Of a DNA stretch of 64,000 nt, positions 45,624 through 55,845 are shown piece by piece. The stretch spans positions 1-64,000 of the forward strand of contig WHUX01000096.1 in the NCBI GenBank assembly GCA_015179025.1, given 5' to 3'. Under the pieces are notes generated by a model. That model saw only the letters and a list, made by a program, of their open reading frames with translations, ran no database searches and was not told the DNA's origin. Made by a program: the position numbers and the translations under genes. Position 1 is the first letter of the stretch, and each line of letters begins with the position of its first letter. This DNA comes from Terfezia claveryi. Its lineage: Eukaryota; Ascomycota; Pezizomycetes; Pezizales; Pezizaceae.

Positions 45624-48362
45624 CTACTCCTTCTCCAACTTTCTCAATGCCCCCAGAATCTCCCTCAACGCCCCCTCCCTTGCTGCCCTTCTTAGGAGCC
45701 CTAAATGGGGGCTCATCAGGTCCTGCCTTATATCCTTCCGCTTTGATGAGCTCTTTTGTCCACGTTGATTTCCAGTTCGCTTTTTGACAACTTTCTTTGC
45801 TTTGCCTTCATCCTCCCATTCTTCAGCGTTATCTAGATTAGTAGAGGCGAAGGTTTCGGAGACTTTAGTCTTGATGGTGGTATCGGGAGTGTTTGTGGTC
45901 TCAGGTTCGTAGATTGGGATTGTGGACATGTCGGTAATTTCGGTTTCCGGTTCCTGCTTGATGGCAATTTCGTTTTCCGAGAGAATATCAATCGTTTTGC
46001 TGTGGTTATCGTTGACTTCTTTTTTCACTTCGGTATCAGTAGTAGTTGGAGTGGTTCGGTCTGCAATCTCCTTTGAAAATTCTTCCGTAATTGCCGTATT
46101 GCCCTGTTCTCCAACTATTACTTTCGTCTTACTATCCACTTTAACTTTTCCTCCTGCTTCACACTCTATAACCCTTATTACTGCTTCAATTCCGCTATGC
46201 TGACTCTTATTTTTCTCCTCATCCATTACTCCTTTGTCCGCTACTTCCTCCGCAACCCACTCCAAACCTGCCAAATCCGTTCTCCAATCCCCAATTGTAG
46301 AGACGCTTCTACTAGGACCATCGACCGGTGATGGCATCACAAATGCGCTTTCCCAATGGAATGGGATTGGGAGAGAATCCTCATCCAAATCTAACAAATT
46401 TGGTAAAGCAGTGGCGGTGCAAACGATAAGGGGAACTTCGGGGATGGTCGACACAGTGCTTGGAATTTGTGCTTCAATCGTAGTTTTGGTGATGGTGGTA
46501 AGTTGAGGAGTCGTAGTACTATCTGTTATCGGGTTGACTAGCTCGGGGGTTGTTGGCTTAGGGATGATTGGCTCGGGAATGACTGGCTGGGGAGTAACCG
46601 ACTCAGGGTTGACTGCCTCCGCAACAATAGATTTGATAACTGGAGTGACTACTCGAGTGGCTGCAGAAACGGCAACAGGGATATCTGACCTTCCCATCAT
46701 AGAGACGGTGATAGGAGTACCTGGTTGGGTACGTTCACGAGACTCGCTTGGCTCCTTTGCGATATTAGCATTCGGTTGAGGCCATGCTCTAGCCATGACT
46801 TGACCCAAACGTGACGAAGACCCAAGAGGAGCGTTTATAAAAACTGAATTGGGTCTAAGAGTAGCTTGAAATTGGGCCTTTTTCGTAGGCGTACTTGCCG
46901 CAGTCGGGATTATTGTATGTAATTCTCCTCGTCCAGGACGATCCTGAGCCCTAGAGCCCCATTTAATGGTTGGAGGTGCTTCGTTGACGAAGGGGTTGTC
47001 GGAGAAGATGGAAGTGGCTTCTGCGTCTGAAGCGTTTATGCTAAGATGTGGAGCAGAGGAAGCGTTCGGGGTGGAGGAAATTCTCAGAGTAGGGGGAAGA
47101 CGAGCTGGGGACTGCGGGCCCGTCACTGGCTGATCTTCGGCCGTGCGCGAAACTGATGGCATAGGCTTGCTTGTCCGGAGGCTGTGATTGGAGACGAAAG
47201 GGGAATATTTCTCTAGTGGTTTTGCTCTACATTGGGCAGTTGAGGGAGGAATCTTAGCAGACACCAGGGCATCCTGGGCGTTGTTGAAACCAGGGTTGAG
47301 ATTGTGAAAGAGAGCTTGTTGAGTCTCATGGTACTGAGAATATAGGTGCTCTTCCTCAACCGCAGAGCTCAATCGTGAAAGACCTAATGCCGTTTCCACA
47401 GGGGTTTGTCCAACCGCAGAGACTAGTTGATTGAGACTTGTGACGTTGGCAGAGGAAACGATTGACTGAGCCTCAGTGGTGCGATCGGATTCAACCTGTA
47501 GTGAAATGGAACGCTGGTTCAGTAACTGATTGGCTCCTGGTAATGTCCGTGCCCTCCTCCTGGCGAGGCCCAAGTCTTCAGAACTGGAGTCGGAATCGGA
47601 TCCTGAAGGAGAATGGCGATCCTTCATGATGGTGATCTTTGGATCATTATCCTTTCTTCCTTCTCTGGCTATCCAACTCCGTGGAGCATTCCCCAACATA
47701 TTCTGCATTGCAGCTTCACTTTTGAAGTAAATATACCAATACTTCCTGTTGACATACCTCAGGCTCGTGTGCCCTTCCACTATCTCCTCCATCGATTCTT
47801 GTATCCTTGGAGGAAACATTTTTTGCACCTCTTGTAGAGTCCGTCCAACATTATAGCCAATGACACCGCGGTACTTCCTATCGCGTATGTTACCGGCTTC
47901 GTCGGCTGGCTGCACAGGTGGAATGATGTTTGTGGGGTCTATAGAAGGAACCAGATCAATTACAGACGCTGTGATGGCGGTAAGTGGTGGGCGAGTAACA
48001 TCTGAAGCCTCACCCCTTAAGTCTTGCCAGCCGTCATAATTGACAAGATCTACTGTCCAGATTCCTTGCTCTTTGAGCTTTCTCAAAGCCTTGCTCCTCC
48101 TGCAATTTTGTCTTTTGACTAGCTTTTCATAACCTTCCAACCGTCTGCGAGGTGGATGCTTTTCTCGAACATAACCAGTAACCAGCGGGTTGTTGAAGTA
48201 ATGACCGACGACAATATTGCTGGTAAGAGTTTGGCTGCCACTTTCATCATTGATGCCACTGCCTTCTGGAAGCCCAAGTACAGTAGGTGCTGATTGATAT
48301 CTGAGTGGTGAACGGAGCTGGTCGGGGGTAACCGCGGAGGGGGCGGGCTTGATGACCGTCAT
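45624..48362 (-). CDS. Uncharacterised protein, 912 residues
   Basis: One uninterrupted minus-strand frame from ATG 48362 (MTVIKPAPSAVTP) to 45624. The N-terminal third is the most structured part: a basic region (HPPRRRLEGYEKLVKRQNCR) and a segment RDRKYRGVIGYNVGRTLQEV ending in KYWYIYFKSEAAMQNML, which could be a small folded domain. The middle is Ser/Thr/Pro-rich and apparently disordered, with degenerate PEPIIPKP-like repeats. The C-terminus is basic and helical (KKRTGNQRGQKSSSKRKD). I recognise no family. A likely 5' UTR intron (donor GTAAGTACC at 48509, acceptor GACAG at 48389) lies just upstream. The frame also extends 11 codons upstream without an ATG. Nuclear or nucleic-acid-binding function is only a guess from the basic segments. 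Confidence 0.75.
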   Translation of the reverse strand: MTVIKPAPSAVTPDQLRSPLRYQSAPTVLGLPEGSGINDESGSQTLTSNIVVGHYFNNPLVTGYVREKHPPRRRLEGYEKLVKRQNCRRSKALRKLKEQGIWTVDLVNYDGWQDLRGEASDVTRPPLTAITASVIDLVPSIDPTNIIPPVQPADEAGNIRDRKYRGVIGYNVGRTLQEVQKMFPPRIQESMEEIVEGHTSLRYVNRKYWYIYFKSEAAMQNMLGNAPRSWIAREGRKDNDPKITIMKDRHSPSGSDSDSSSEDLGLARRRARTLPGANQLLNQRSISLQVESDRTTEAQSIVSSANVTSLNQLVSAVGQTPVETALGLSRLSSAVEEEHLYSQYHETQQALFHNLNPGFNNAQDALVSAKIPPSTAQCRAKPLEKYSPFVSNHSLRTSKPMPSVSRTAEDQPVTGPQSPARLPPTLRISSTPNASSAPHLSINASDAEATSIFSDNPFVNEAPPTIKWGSRAQDRPGRGELHTIIPTAASTPTKKAQFQATLRPNSVFINAPLGSSSRLGQVMARAWPQPNANIAKEPSESRERTQPGTPITVSMMGRSDIPVAVSAATRVVTPVIKSIVAEAVNPESVTPQPVIPEPIIPKPTTPELVNPITDSTTTPQLTTITKTTIEAQIPSTVSTIPEVPLIVCTATALPNLLDLDEDSLPIPFHWESAFVMPSPVDGPSRSVSTIGDWRTDLAGLEWVAEEVADKGVMDEEKNKSQHSGIEAVIRVIECEAGGKVKVDSKTKVIVGEQGNTAITEEFSKEIADRTTPTTTDTEVKKEVNDNHSKTIDILSENEIAIKQEPETEITDMSTIPIYEPETTNTPDTTIKTKVSETFASTNLDNAEEWEDEGKAKKVVKKRTGNQRGQKSSSKRKDIRQDLMSPHLGLLRRAAREGALREILGALRKLEKE

Positions 48363-48728
48363 TGCTGAAGCTTCTGTAGCACTGGCTTCTGTCAATACAT
48401 GTACTCACACTTTATGCCTGTTCCTTCTCGGTTGCTTTCTCACTCCACTTTGTTTGAGTTCATGTTTGTGTCCATTCACTGTGTCCTGCTGAAGGGGGTT
48501 GGTACTTACGGGATTGCTTTAGATTGTCGGAGCGGAATCGGAAGAATAGTAGCTGCGAGAAGCCTCAAGTCAGTTTCTAGAATGTAGTAGAGTCTCCAAG
48601 TGAATGATGGCTACTCTGTGGTGGTGTTGATTGGTGGGTTTGGCTTGTATTCTAAACTTCGTTTGCAACCGAGGTGAGCTCGTCTGATCCCGACACTAGT
48701 ACCTGCAGGATAAGGAAATATAATATCC

Positions 48729-48747
48729 TAGTCTGGTTGGCACAACC
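48729..48747 (-). mobile_element. Micro-insertion-like copy (subfamily A)
   Basis: TAGTCTGGTTGGCACAACC; no flanking 8-bp repeat found. A subfamily-B insertion lies just downstream, so the pair may be nested. Confidence 0.5.
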
Positions 48748-48751
48748 TGAC

Positions 48752-48794
48752 GTAGACTAGTCTCATGCCAAGACCCTACTGCTAGTGTAGACTA
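48752..48794 (-). mobile_element. Micro-insertion (subfamily B), 27 bp, between 8-bp direct repeats
   Basis: GTAGACTA at 48752-48759 is repeated at 48787-48794, flanking GTCTCATGCCAAGACCC... . The boundary TA may belong to the element; if it starts at TAGTC the flanks match 6/8. Confidence 0.6.
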
Positions 48795-48859
48795 CTTATA
48801 TACTGTACATATGTTCAAATAAATGGCTATGATTAGTATAATTAATCACCTATGATCAG

Positions 48860-48883
48860 TAGTCTGGCTTGCACTAGCCCCTC
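48860..48883 (-). mobile_element. Micro-insertion-like copy (diverged subfamily A)
   Basis: Reverse strand reads GAGGGGCTAGTGCAAGCC then AGACTA, matching the 54745 copy at 20 of 24 positions. It supplies the TAG stop of the adjacent hypothetical exon. No 8-bp flanking repeat found. Confidence 0.45.
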
Positions 48884-49207
48884 CCCAGACGGTGCCCCAG
48901 ACCCAGGTTAATAAAACCTCGAACGAATAAGATCGGTCCATGTCCCTCATTAGGTCCCTCGTCATGTACGGCTAAAGTACCTTCTAGAGATACTAAAGCA
49001 TTTTCATCGGGAATTTCAGTACTCTCTGGTAAGTATATATGGATGTCGATTGGTAAACTTTGTGCAGAAACATAGGCTATGTCGCACTCTTCATTTACCC
49101 ACAATTTACTAACAATATGACGAAACAATTGTGAAGCTCGAGTTGATTCAACTTCACAAAGAAAGATTGGTACATTTGCATGAAGTATCGCAAATCGGAT
49201 ACATCCC
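48874..49207 (-). CDS. Hypothetical exon, about 110 codons
   Basis: Open minus-strand block from a possible acceptor (CACAG at about 49208) to TAG at 48874. Composition is protein-like (for example DIAYVSAQSLPIDIHIYLPE, then GPILFVRGFINLGLG). No family recognised and no partner exon identified upstream. The stop codon lies inside a micro-insertion copy, so the original reading frame may have been truncated by it. Confidence 0.35.
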
Positions 49208-49262
49208 CTGTGACGTAAGAAGTTTGTAGTTATTTTATAAGTATTAGATGTACCGGTAGCAC

Positions 49263-49284
49263 TAGTCTCATACCAAGCCTCTAG
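49263..49284 (-). mobile_element. Micro-insertion-like copy (subfamily B)
   Basis: TAGTCTCATACCAAGCCTCT matches subfamily B. No 8-bp flanking repeat found. Confidence 0.4.
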
Positions 49285-49363
49285 TCGTTCGCATAGCTTC
49301 GCTTACTCATGGTATAAGTCTCACAATTTCCAGTGGCAATTCAAATGTTTACTCTTGAATAAA

Positions 49364-49389
49364 GTACAATCGATGAGACTAGTACAATC
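49364..49389 (+). mobile_element. Shortest micro-insertion (subfamily B), 10 bp, between 8-bp direct repeats
   Basis: GTACAATC at 49364-49371 is repeated at 49382-49389 (the next base also agrees with the insert start). The insert is just GATGAGACTA, the terminal 10 bases of subfamily B. Confidence 0.7.
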
Positions 49390-50929
49390 GTAGCTATCTG
49401 TTCTCATCTAGTTCAGATGACAACATAAACCTAGGTATTGGCGTAGCCACTGCCTCTTGTAGTCTAGGTATGTTCTCATGTGGACATATGATGTGCGCTT
49501 TCCTCCTATGGCATAGTGGGACATGAATAATCTCGCTCATCACGAGGTGGGTTACACTTACGCAGATGTAGGAGTCTGAGTTGGAAGATATGAGGGCTAT
49601 GGGGAGACGCGAGAATGTCGACCGCTTCCTTCCAGGGGTCGTCCTCCTTTTCCATACCTTCTCGCGCAGGCCGCCATCTCCTCCGTAGCAGAATAATCTG
49701 TCTCCCTTGCCTAGCTTCTCCCATTTCCCAATGGGATCCAAATCCATCTACCCTCGATGGGTCCTTGTTGTGACGATTCTGCCATCTCCGACACCGCCTC
49801 CGACACCCCCTCCAACACCACACCACCTCTGTCAAGGTATGTGCCGCTCGATTGGATGCCTATGGACATCGCTAACATACCGGGGCCCCTCCGTCCCCGA
49901 CAGACACCTTGAAGACACCACCACCTCCGACACCGGTGACCCTGGCACATACGTTACTTAGGTCAGTGTAGTATTTCATCTATTTTTCTACGTTATATTG
50001 CGTTTTCTTGGTTCTTTCGGCTCTGTGGGTATTTCGGCTCTGTGGGTTTTTCGGCTTTATCGCCCGCATGTGACTGCTTCCTGGCTGGACAGTCACCTCC
50101 ATGTGGGAATTGGTTCTCTGTTGAGGGCAACAATCGTCAGCTTTGGAGCGCGGGGGAAATGGAAGCCCCAGTAGCAACTTCCATACTGTCATTGCGACAC
50201 GGCGGGTCAGTTGCCTCAAGGTTGGACAGGCGTATCCTATGCCTTAAAGGGATATTGTGTGTTTGTGTGTTTGTTTCTCTGTTCAAACATTTTGGCGTTT
50301 AAAAATGGACTTCATCGCTAACACTGGCGTTTTCCTAGTATTCTACCTTACTCCACCGCCGCCGGACATGTCCGCAGCGTCAAGCATGTGGAATTTGGAA
50401 GGTAAAAGAAATTGGCACGGTGGTGATCTCCTTTCTGGGAGATTAACAAAAGAATTGAAGTTGAGGAAGGCTATGCAGTATTCTTTCGCAGAAATTATTT
50501 AACCCACAATGTATTCAATATTTCAGCAAGTGAAGGGGGTGGCGGTGGAAGGAATGTTGTGGATTTGTTCTCACATATTAATCTGAAACGGGTTGATCAA
50601 GCACGGGGTTGACATGGAAGAAAGATACCTAAGGGGCAAGAAGCGATAAGGACATTGGGGGACGAAGAGGAAGAGGCAAGGCGGTGTGAGAGGCTGGGAA
50701 GGAATACAACACTCTCTGCTGGTCTCTGTCTTTTCCTCTACCTTTGCTCTTTCCCGATGGCATTATAGCAACCCGTTATGAATCTGTTGCTATGCGCCGT
50801 TTTTACCGTTGGCTTTAGAATCCCCGTCGCCAAGAGCCGATGATCTTGTCCGTGGCTGGTTGCCACGTTTGCGCCCTTTTCTGGGAGAAATTGCCCCGGT
50901 GAAGTTATCAACTTCACCCTCGGGGGAAA
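49390..50929. other. Unassigned stretch with coding-like minus-strand block
   Basis: A minus-strand open frame at 49394-49747 (RKRSTFSRLPIALISSNSDS...) has natural composition but no recognised family. It may belong to the LINE copy whose leader lies at 50930-51060, or to an old gene. Nothing else supported. Confidence 0.3.
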
Positions 50930-51060
50930 TCTGTGATTCCGTTCTCACCTCGTAGAAATTAGATTGCTGTCCTCCCGTCCTCGAGGGCTATATAATCCTG
51001 TAATCGCCGACGTCGGAAACCCTCTGGTTGTCGAGTTCGACGAAGTGGGTTGTCGGTGTG
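50930..51060 (-). repeat. Inverted copy of the LINE 5' leader
   Basis: The reverse complement matches 15991-16110 over more than 100 bases (shared GTCGAACTCGAC, ACCAGAGGGTTTCCGAC, ATTACAGGATT). This marks the 5' end of a third, minus-strand member of the LINE family. No 3' end or poly(A) is evident. Confidence 0.6.
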
Positions 51061-51097
51061 GAGGTCGCGTCCCGACCCATCTATCTGGGCTCCCATC

Positions 51098-51220
51098 TAC
51101 ATGGTTTTCATACATATTGAGAGCTCGCGGAAGCAAGTATATTGAGAGCTTGCAGAAGCATGGTTTTCATACATATTGAGAGCCCGTGGAAGCATGGTTT
51201 TCAGCACATATTGAGAGCTT
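51098..51220. repeat. Short degenerate tandem repeat
   Basis: Several copies of a unit containing CATGGTTTTCATACATATTG followed by AGAGC and GGAAG, with one shortened copy. Confidence 0.7.
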
Positions 51221-51462
51221 AGCTCTGGGCAAGATGACAGCGTGAAAAAAGGACTTTGGCAGCGCTGGCGCTACCTGTACATACGATAAACTAGCTTTGC
51301 ATTACTTCCCAATTTGGACTCTTGGCATCGAAAAGTTGTTGACTTTGCTGGTATGCAAATAAACTTAACTTCCTATTTCGGCATCACACTACCCAATCTC
51401 TTCACTCAACAATTTTATTCACTGGCTACTAAAATCACTTCTTCACCCATCCTCATCAATCT

Positions 51463-51582
51463 GTTCTCATCTATCTGTTGTTCTCATCTACTTGTTCTCA
51501 TCTACCTGTTCTCATCTACCCGTTCTCATCTACCTGTTCTCATCTACCTGCTCATTCTCATCTACAGGTTCTCCTCATCTAT
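51463..51582. repeat. 14-bp minisatellite
   Basis: About seven to eight copies of TTCTCATCTACCTG with small variations; open frames across it (SHLPVLIYLF...) are artefacts of the repeat. Confidence 0.85.
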
Positions 51583-52990
51583 AGCTACCCACTAATGGCT
51601 AGCTATGATTGTGCCACACTTCGAAGTAATATTTTCCAGACAGCAAAGATCATTCAAGCTGTCAAAAAATGGTACAAAGTATGGCATAATAAAATAAGAT
51701 ATCCTATACCAAATTCGAGAGGGGGGACTCTGGAGGGAAAAGACATACAAGAGAATGTTTTTTCTAGCATAGCATGACAGTAGTGGATTCGTGGTTGTGC
51801 GGTGTATATTGCGGGGGTTGTGTAGGTCTGCCTCATCCAATGGTCGTGGGGGAGTGGTAAAATCAAGGCAGTCGAGGTGAATATCGAAGCTTAGTCTAAC
51901 TAAGCGCTTTAAGAATTCTGTAACATATATATCATGAAAAAGTAAACCACCACCATCAAGACTCGAACCCCCCTGTTGCAAAAAAATAAAACTTAGCCAA
52001 ATCTAGGTATGTAAAGCAGCTGGGCATTGAGCCTATATATGTTGAAGAACATTATCCTGTTTGTTGGGCATATGATGTATGATTAAGTCTGTTTGCTTCG
52101 TCTGATATCCTTCCGAGTTAATATACACCTGTACTATTCATGTAGCCCGTATATGAGTTTACTGCTCCATTCTCAGTAGTGCTGTCAATTCATGCTCGCT
52201 CAAGAAACCAGGTGCCAAAACTAAAATCAATTATTTAATTCCCTTCCGAAACCGCACAAGAGTTCCAACGACTTGAGTTCAAACTGACTTCTACTTTCAG
52301 CAAGACAAAAACTTACCAGACTACAAATGGAACTCAGACAAGGTGACAAGATGGGTCAACTACCTGGACCTGTCCATCCTAACCAGGTAGTTCTCGAGAT
52401 TGCCCAATCAGGCAATGAAGCAATGAAATCACAGCCACCGGCATGCCCAGCGTACTCAGGAACCCACCACCATATAATCTATTCCTTTCCTTCTTTTCTC
52501 CTTCTTCTTCTCCTTCTCTTTCTCTTGACGATTCTTGGATTTGTCTATTTCATCACTGAATTCCAACCAATCATCAATTTCCAGCCTCAGCCAATCATCA
52601 ATTTTTAGCCTCAACCAATTGATAGCATAAATTCCCAGCAAATCATGGATTCCCAGGTCATGTGAGTAACCCCCTGCGTATTGATAGTCGATCATCATAT
52701 CCCTTAACACCTGAACTCAGAGATGTAGAGGATTGCAGTCCTAAGCAGTCCCACGCAGGTTCTAAGTTACTAACATTACTGTATAGCATATGCGTCTCCA
52801 TCTGCATCGCCAGCTGCGTACTGGTTACTACTGCCTTTCTTTTCTACTCTTGTTGTAGGGGAGGATTCCGATTTAAGTTTGAAGGGCCGGAAATAGTCAA
52901 GATGAAGTTTGATATCTATCTGGGGCTGGCAGAGTCCTGATACAATAAAAGAAGACGTAACACTCAGAACGAAGCTCAACCCACTCTCTC
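51583..52990. other. Gene-free stretch
   Basis: No supported gene. Two near copies of CCAATCATCAATTT at about 52565-52605. The right edge carries the 13-bp target site of the LINE insertion. Confidence 0.35.
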
Positions 52991-54682
52991 ATGAGGAAGT
53001 CTGTCACTGCAAGACAACCACCTTGACAGGACGAGCGCTTGGTCGGATCTCAACAACCAGAGCACCTACAGACAAGAGCACAGCACCACGAGATAGCCCT
53101 CGCTGTCCACATCAAGAATATGTACTCGAACCTCGGGGGAACAACTATCACGACCCTTTCCCCCTCGATTGAAGCTTTTTCCCCTCTTCCTTGGTCTTCT
53201 TCTTCCTCGCTCTCACAGAAATCTCCCCTCACGGGCATTGGTCCACGATTCCATGAGAGCACCCACATCAAGTCGGCACCAGCCAATTAGGGAATTTATA
53301 ACTCCCAAACAGCACCAAACATGCCTCAGAGGAAGAGGAAAGTCAACCCGGGCAAGTTCGACAAGCGTAACCTGACTCCCAGTCACCGGACACCCAGCCA
53401 CAGTCAGCTACGAAAGCAACACTGAGTCGGACCACTACCCCGTCCAGCCACCACCTCCGAAAGCCACCTTGGGTTCCGAGGAGTTGTTTAATTCTGTGAC
53501 ACAATTCCGTGAGGTTGCATTTTCCTTGAGATGTACTCTAGTTGATTGGGTGGTGGAGGATACTGATTTGGATTAGTGGGACTTTTGTTCCCTCGCATAG
53601 ATTAAGCTGATCGAGAAAAAGCTCAATGTTGAGTCGAACGAGAAGGAAACACTTCAAGAGGCAGTAAACAGATACAGCACTAGGCTCGTCCAAACCGTCT
53701 ACTCTCTGCAAGCCCCACCACCGTTATCACTGCTAACCTCAACAACGGATACAAGCACACAGACTACACCTCCGACCCCGGCACAGAAGCCGATGACCAA
53801 CAGCGTCTCCACCAATACCGACCACCCAGTACCCGCTGATGCGGCGTCCCAGCCTATCCCCATACCAGCACGTACGTACGCAGACGCCGCCACACAAGCT
53901 ACAGTAACAATATCGCTGCCGCCTGTCAACACATCCCCACCGAATGGAAAGGGCAAGGGGAAAGCTAAGATGACAACACAAACACCACCCCCGAACCCTC
54001 CGAGTAATCCACCACCATCATAGGAAGAGATGGAGAGGGTCCACCCTGACCGCATACCACTGAAAAAGAAAAAGACGACACTAACGCAAGCAACCCCCCC
54101 AAAAAAACGAACACAAGCTGTTGTATTTCACGCAGCCCTATGAAGTACAAACCCGGTCTCATGCGCCGATGGATCGAAGAGGATAACCAGGGGGCCCAAA
54201 TTCTGGGCATCCGCTGGCTGTTGCAAGAAGGCAGAAGAGTCGGTAAGCTAGCATCATCTCTCGTCATCTACATGGCGGAGGGGTTCGACACTACACATGG
54301 GCTTCGCATGGGCAAGCGAGTCTTCCGCACCACAGCGTATAATTGGAATATATGATATTCATTCCGGGGGTTTCCTACACACGACACATTTTATTTCCAG
54401 CTGGTTACGTTGGCAGGGGGTTAGGACTGGGGTTTTCCACTCGAGCAGGCTGTTGATTTTTCTTGTTCCCACTTGCGAGACATTTTGTGGTCTTCTACTG
54501 GCAAGCGGTTTCCAATTAGGGTTCATGGTTCATTATTATTTACGAATTCCCTTGTCAGTCCATTAGTCCATGTACTTAGTTTGCGTGGGTCTGGCAGATT
54601 AACTTGCCTTTCCCTTGAATCCACTGGGTTTCGATGTGGCTTCTCATAGCCCCCCTAACGGGGCTGCATAGGAGTACTAAGT

Positions 54683-54717
<35 letters not shown>

Positions 54718-54727
54718 AGGAAGTCTG
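52991..54727 (+). mobile_element. Young non-autonomous LINE (ORF1-only), 13-bp target duplication, A29 tail
   Basis: ATGAGGAAGTCTG at 52991-53003 is perfectly repeated at 54715-54727, directly after an A29 run (54687-54715). The body begins with the shared leader (about 53004-53080), then an ORF1-like region. It starts MPQRKRKVNPGK (53321), has a helical and STQT-type linker (53595-54022, including TYADAATQATVTI) and a domain RWIEEDNQGAQILGIRWLLQ (54168-54350) resembling the gag-like part of Tad-clade LINEs. ORF1 is broken by stops and frame changes, and no endonuclease or reverse transcriptase is present. A ~330-bp 3' UTR precedes the tail. Confidence 0.85.
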
Positions 54728-54736
54728 AAAGTGTAT

Positions 54737-54784
54737 GTGCTATCTTCTCTACGAGAGGCTTGTGCCAACCAGACTAGTGCTATC
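54737..54784 (+). mobile_element. Micro-insertion (subfamily A), 32 bp, between 8-9-bp direct repeats
   Basis: GTGCTATC at 54737-54744 is repeated at 54777-54784 (ninth base also matches). The insert includes the hairpin CTCTACGAGAG and ends TTGTGCCAACCAGACTA. It lies only 9 bp beyond the LINE's right target duplication. Confidence 0.85.
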
Positions 54785-54927
54785 TATTGTCTTTGTTCGA
54801 TGTACAAGAGTATGTTGTTCGTTCTCTAAAACCTGCCTACTGGAACACCCAACCTTATGCCTCGATGACCTAACTGACCTAACGAACTATCCATTACTTT
54901 TCAAAACTAGTCTATATATTAGCGCGT

Positions 54928-54981
54928 CAGTCCCCTGAGGCAGAGTCCCCTGAGGCAGAGTCCCCTGAATCAGAGTCCCCT
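54928..54981. repeat. 15-bp tandem repeat
   Basis: Four copies of AGTCCCCTGAGGCAG with minor changes. Confidence 0.8.
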
Positions 54982-55040
54982 CCATGATCGTGAGAGAGGG
55001 GAGGAGGGGTGGGTAGGTGGGGACAGCCTAGGAGGGTGGG

Positions 55041-55520
55041 AAAAAAGTAAGGGTTCCTTCCACCTTTGAAGCTTGGAAACGTATTAACAAATAGATCATC
55101 TAGTCGGTTTGTTTGCTGGTTCGGAACTGAGTGTGATTACAATGCAATAGTCCTCGAAGTAAGGGTTCCTTCCATTTTTGAAGTTTGGAAACGTATTAAC
55201 AAATGGATTATCTAGTCTATTTGCTGGAGGTGTCGGTATTTCATTTGTTCCATTTGTTTGCTAGTTTAGAACTGAGTGTTATTATAATACAATGTTCTTG
55301 AAGTTTACAATGCAATGGTTCTTGAAGTTACAATGCAATGGTCCTTGACCTCTTCGAACCCTCGTTAAAAGATCTATTTAATTTTTGCAACCACAAGTTC
55401 TCTTGAAGACTATGCTACTACTTGTGGATCAGTTAATCTCAGGAATCGAGTACATCTATGCCAAGTCATTTATCTACCGTGATATCAATCCAGACAACTT
55501 GTCTGGAAAGATTTATGTGG
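55041..55520 (+). pseudogene. Casein kinase 1 (CK1) fragments, partly tandemly duplicated
   Basis: 55120-55158 reads FGTECDYNAIVLE followed by a GTAAGG donor-like sequence. 55329-55505 reads YNAMVLDLFEPSLKDLF, then after a one-base deletion near 55400 continues [19 protein letters not shown] and YRDINPDNL. These are CK1 subdomains around the catalytic loop; the family has HRDIKPDN, so the His is replaced by Tyr (C to T) and the Lys by Asn. A 69-bp block (AAGTAAGGGTTCCTTCC...) occurs at 55045 and 55157, and the CK1 segment recurs in damaged form at about 55268-55330. It is a dead gene piece, perhaps captured by a mobile element. Kinase function is lost. Confidence 0.75.
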
Positions 55521-55619
55521 TGTCCGGACACCACTATGGGTGTGTCCAGATGACAATGTCTCCCGTGGCATCCACTGTCATCTGAGGTCGCCCAGATCTT
55601 ACCTTCCATGCTCTGGCAT

Positions 55620-55845
55620 CCATGTCATCCTGGTGGCGTCCCTTCAGCTTCTGGCGTCCCGACGACCTTCCTTTGGCTCTTGGCGTCTGGATGACTGTCC
55701 GTTTGCCTCATGGCGCCCGGATGACCTCTGTTCAGCATAGGGCGTCTGGATGACTGCGCTCCAGCATAGGGCGTCTGGATGAGTGGGCTCCAGCATAGGG
55801 CATCCAGATGACCTCCCTTCAGCTTGTGGCGTCCAGCATCTCGGG
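55620..55845. repeat. ~29-bp degenerate minisatellite
   Basis: About seven copies of a unit like GGCGTCTGGATGACTGCGCT + CCAGCATAG, best preserved at 55735-55800. Confidence 0.75.

Noticed and set aside
51940..51990. tRNA-like GGTTCGAGTCT on the minus strand
   Set aside because: It resembles a B box but no T stem pairs, and no acceptor or anticodon arm can be drawn.
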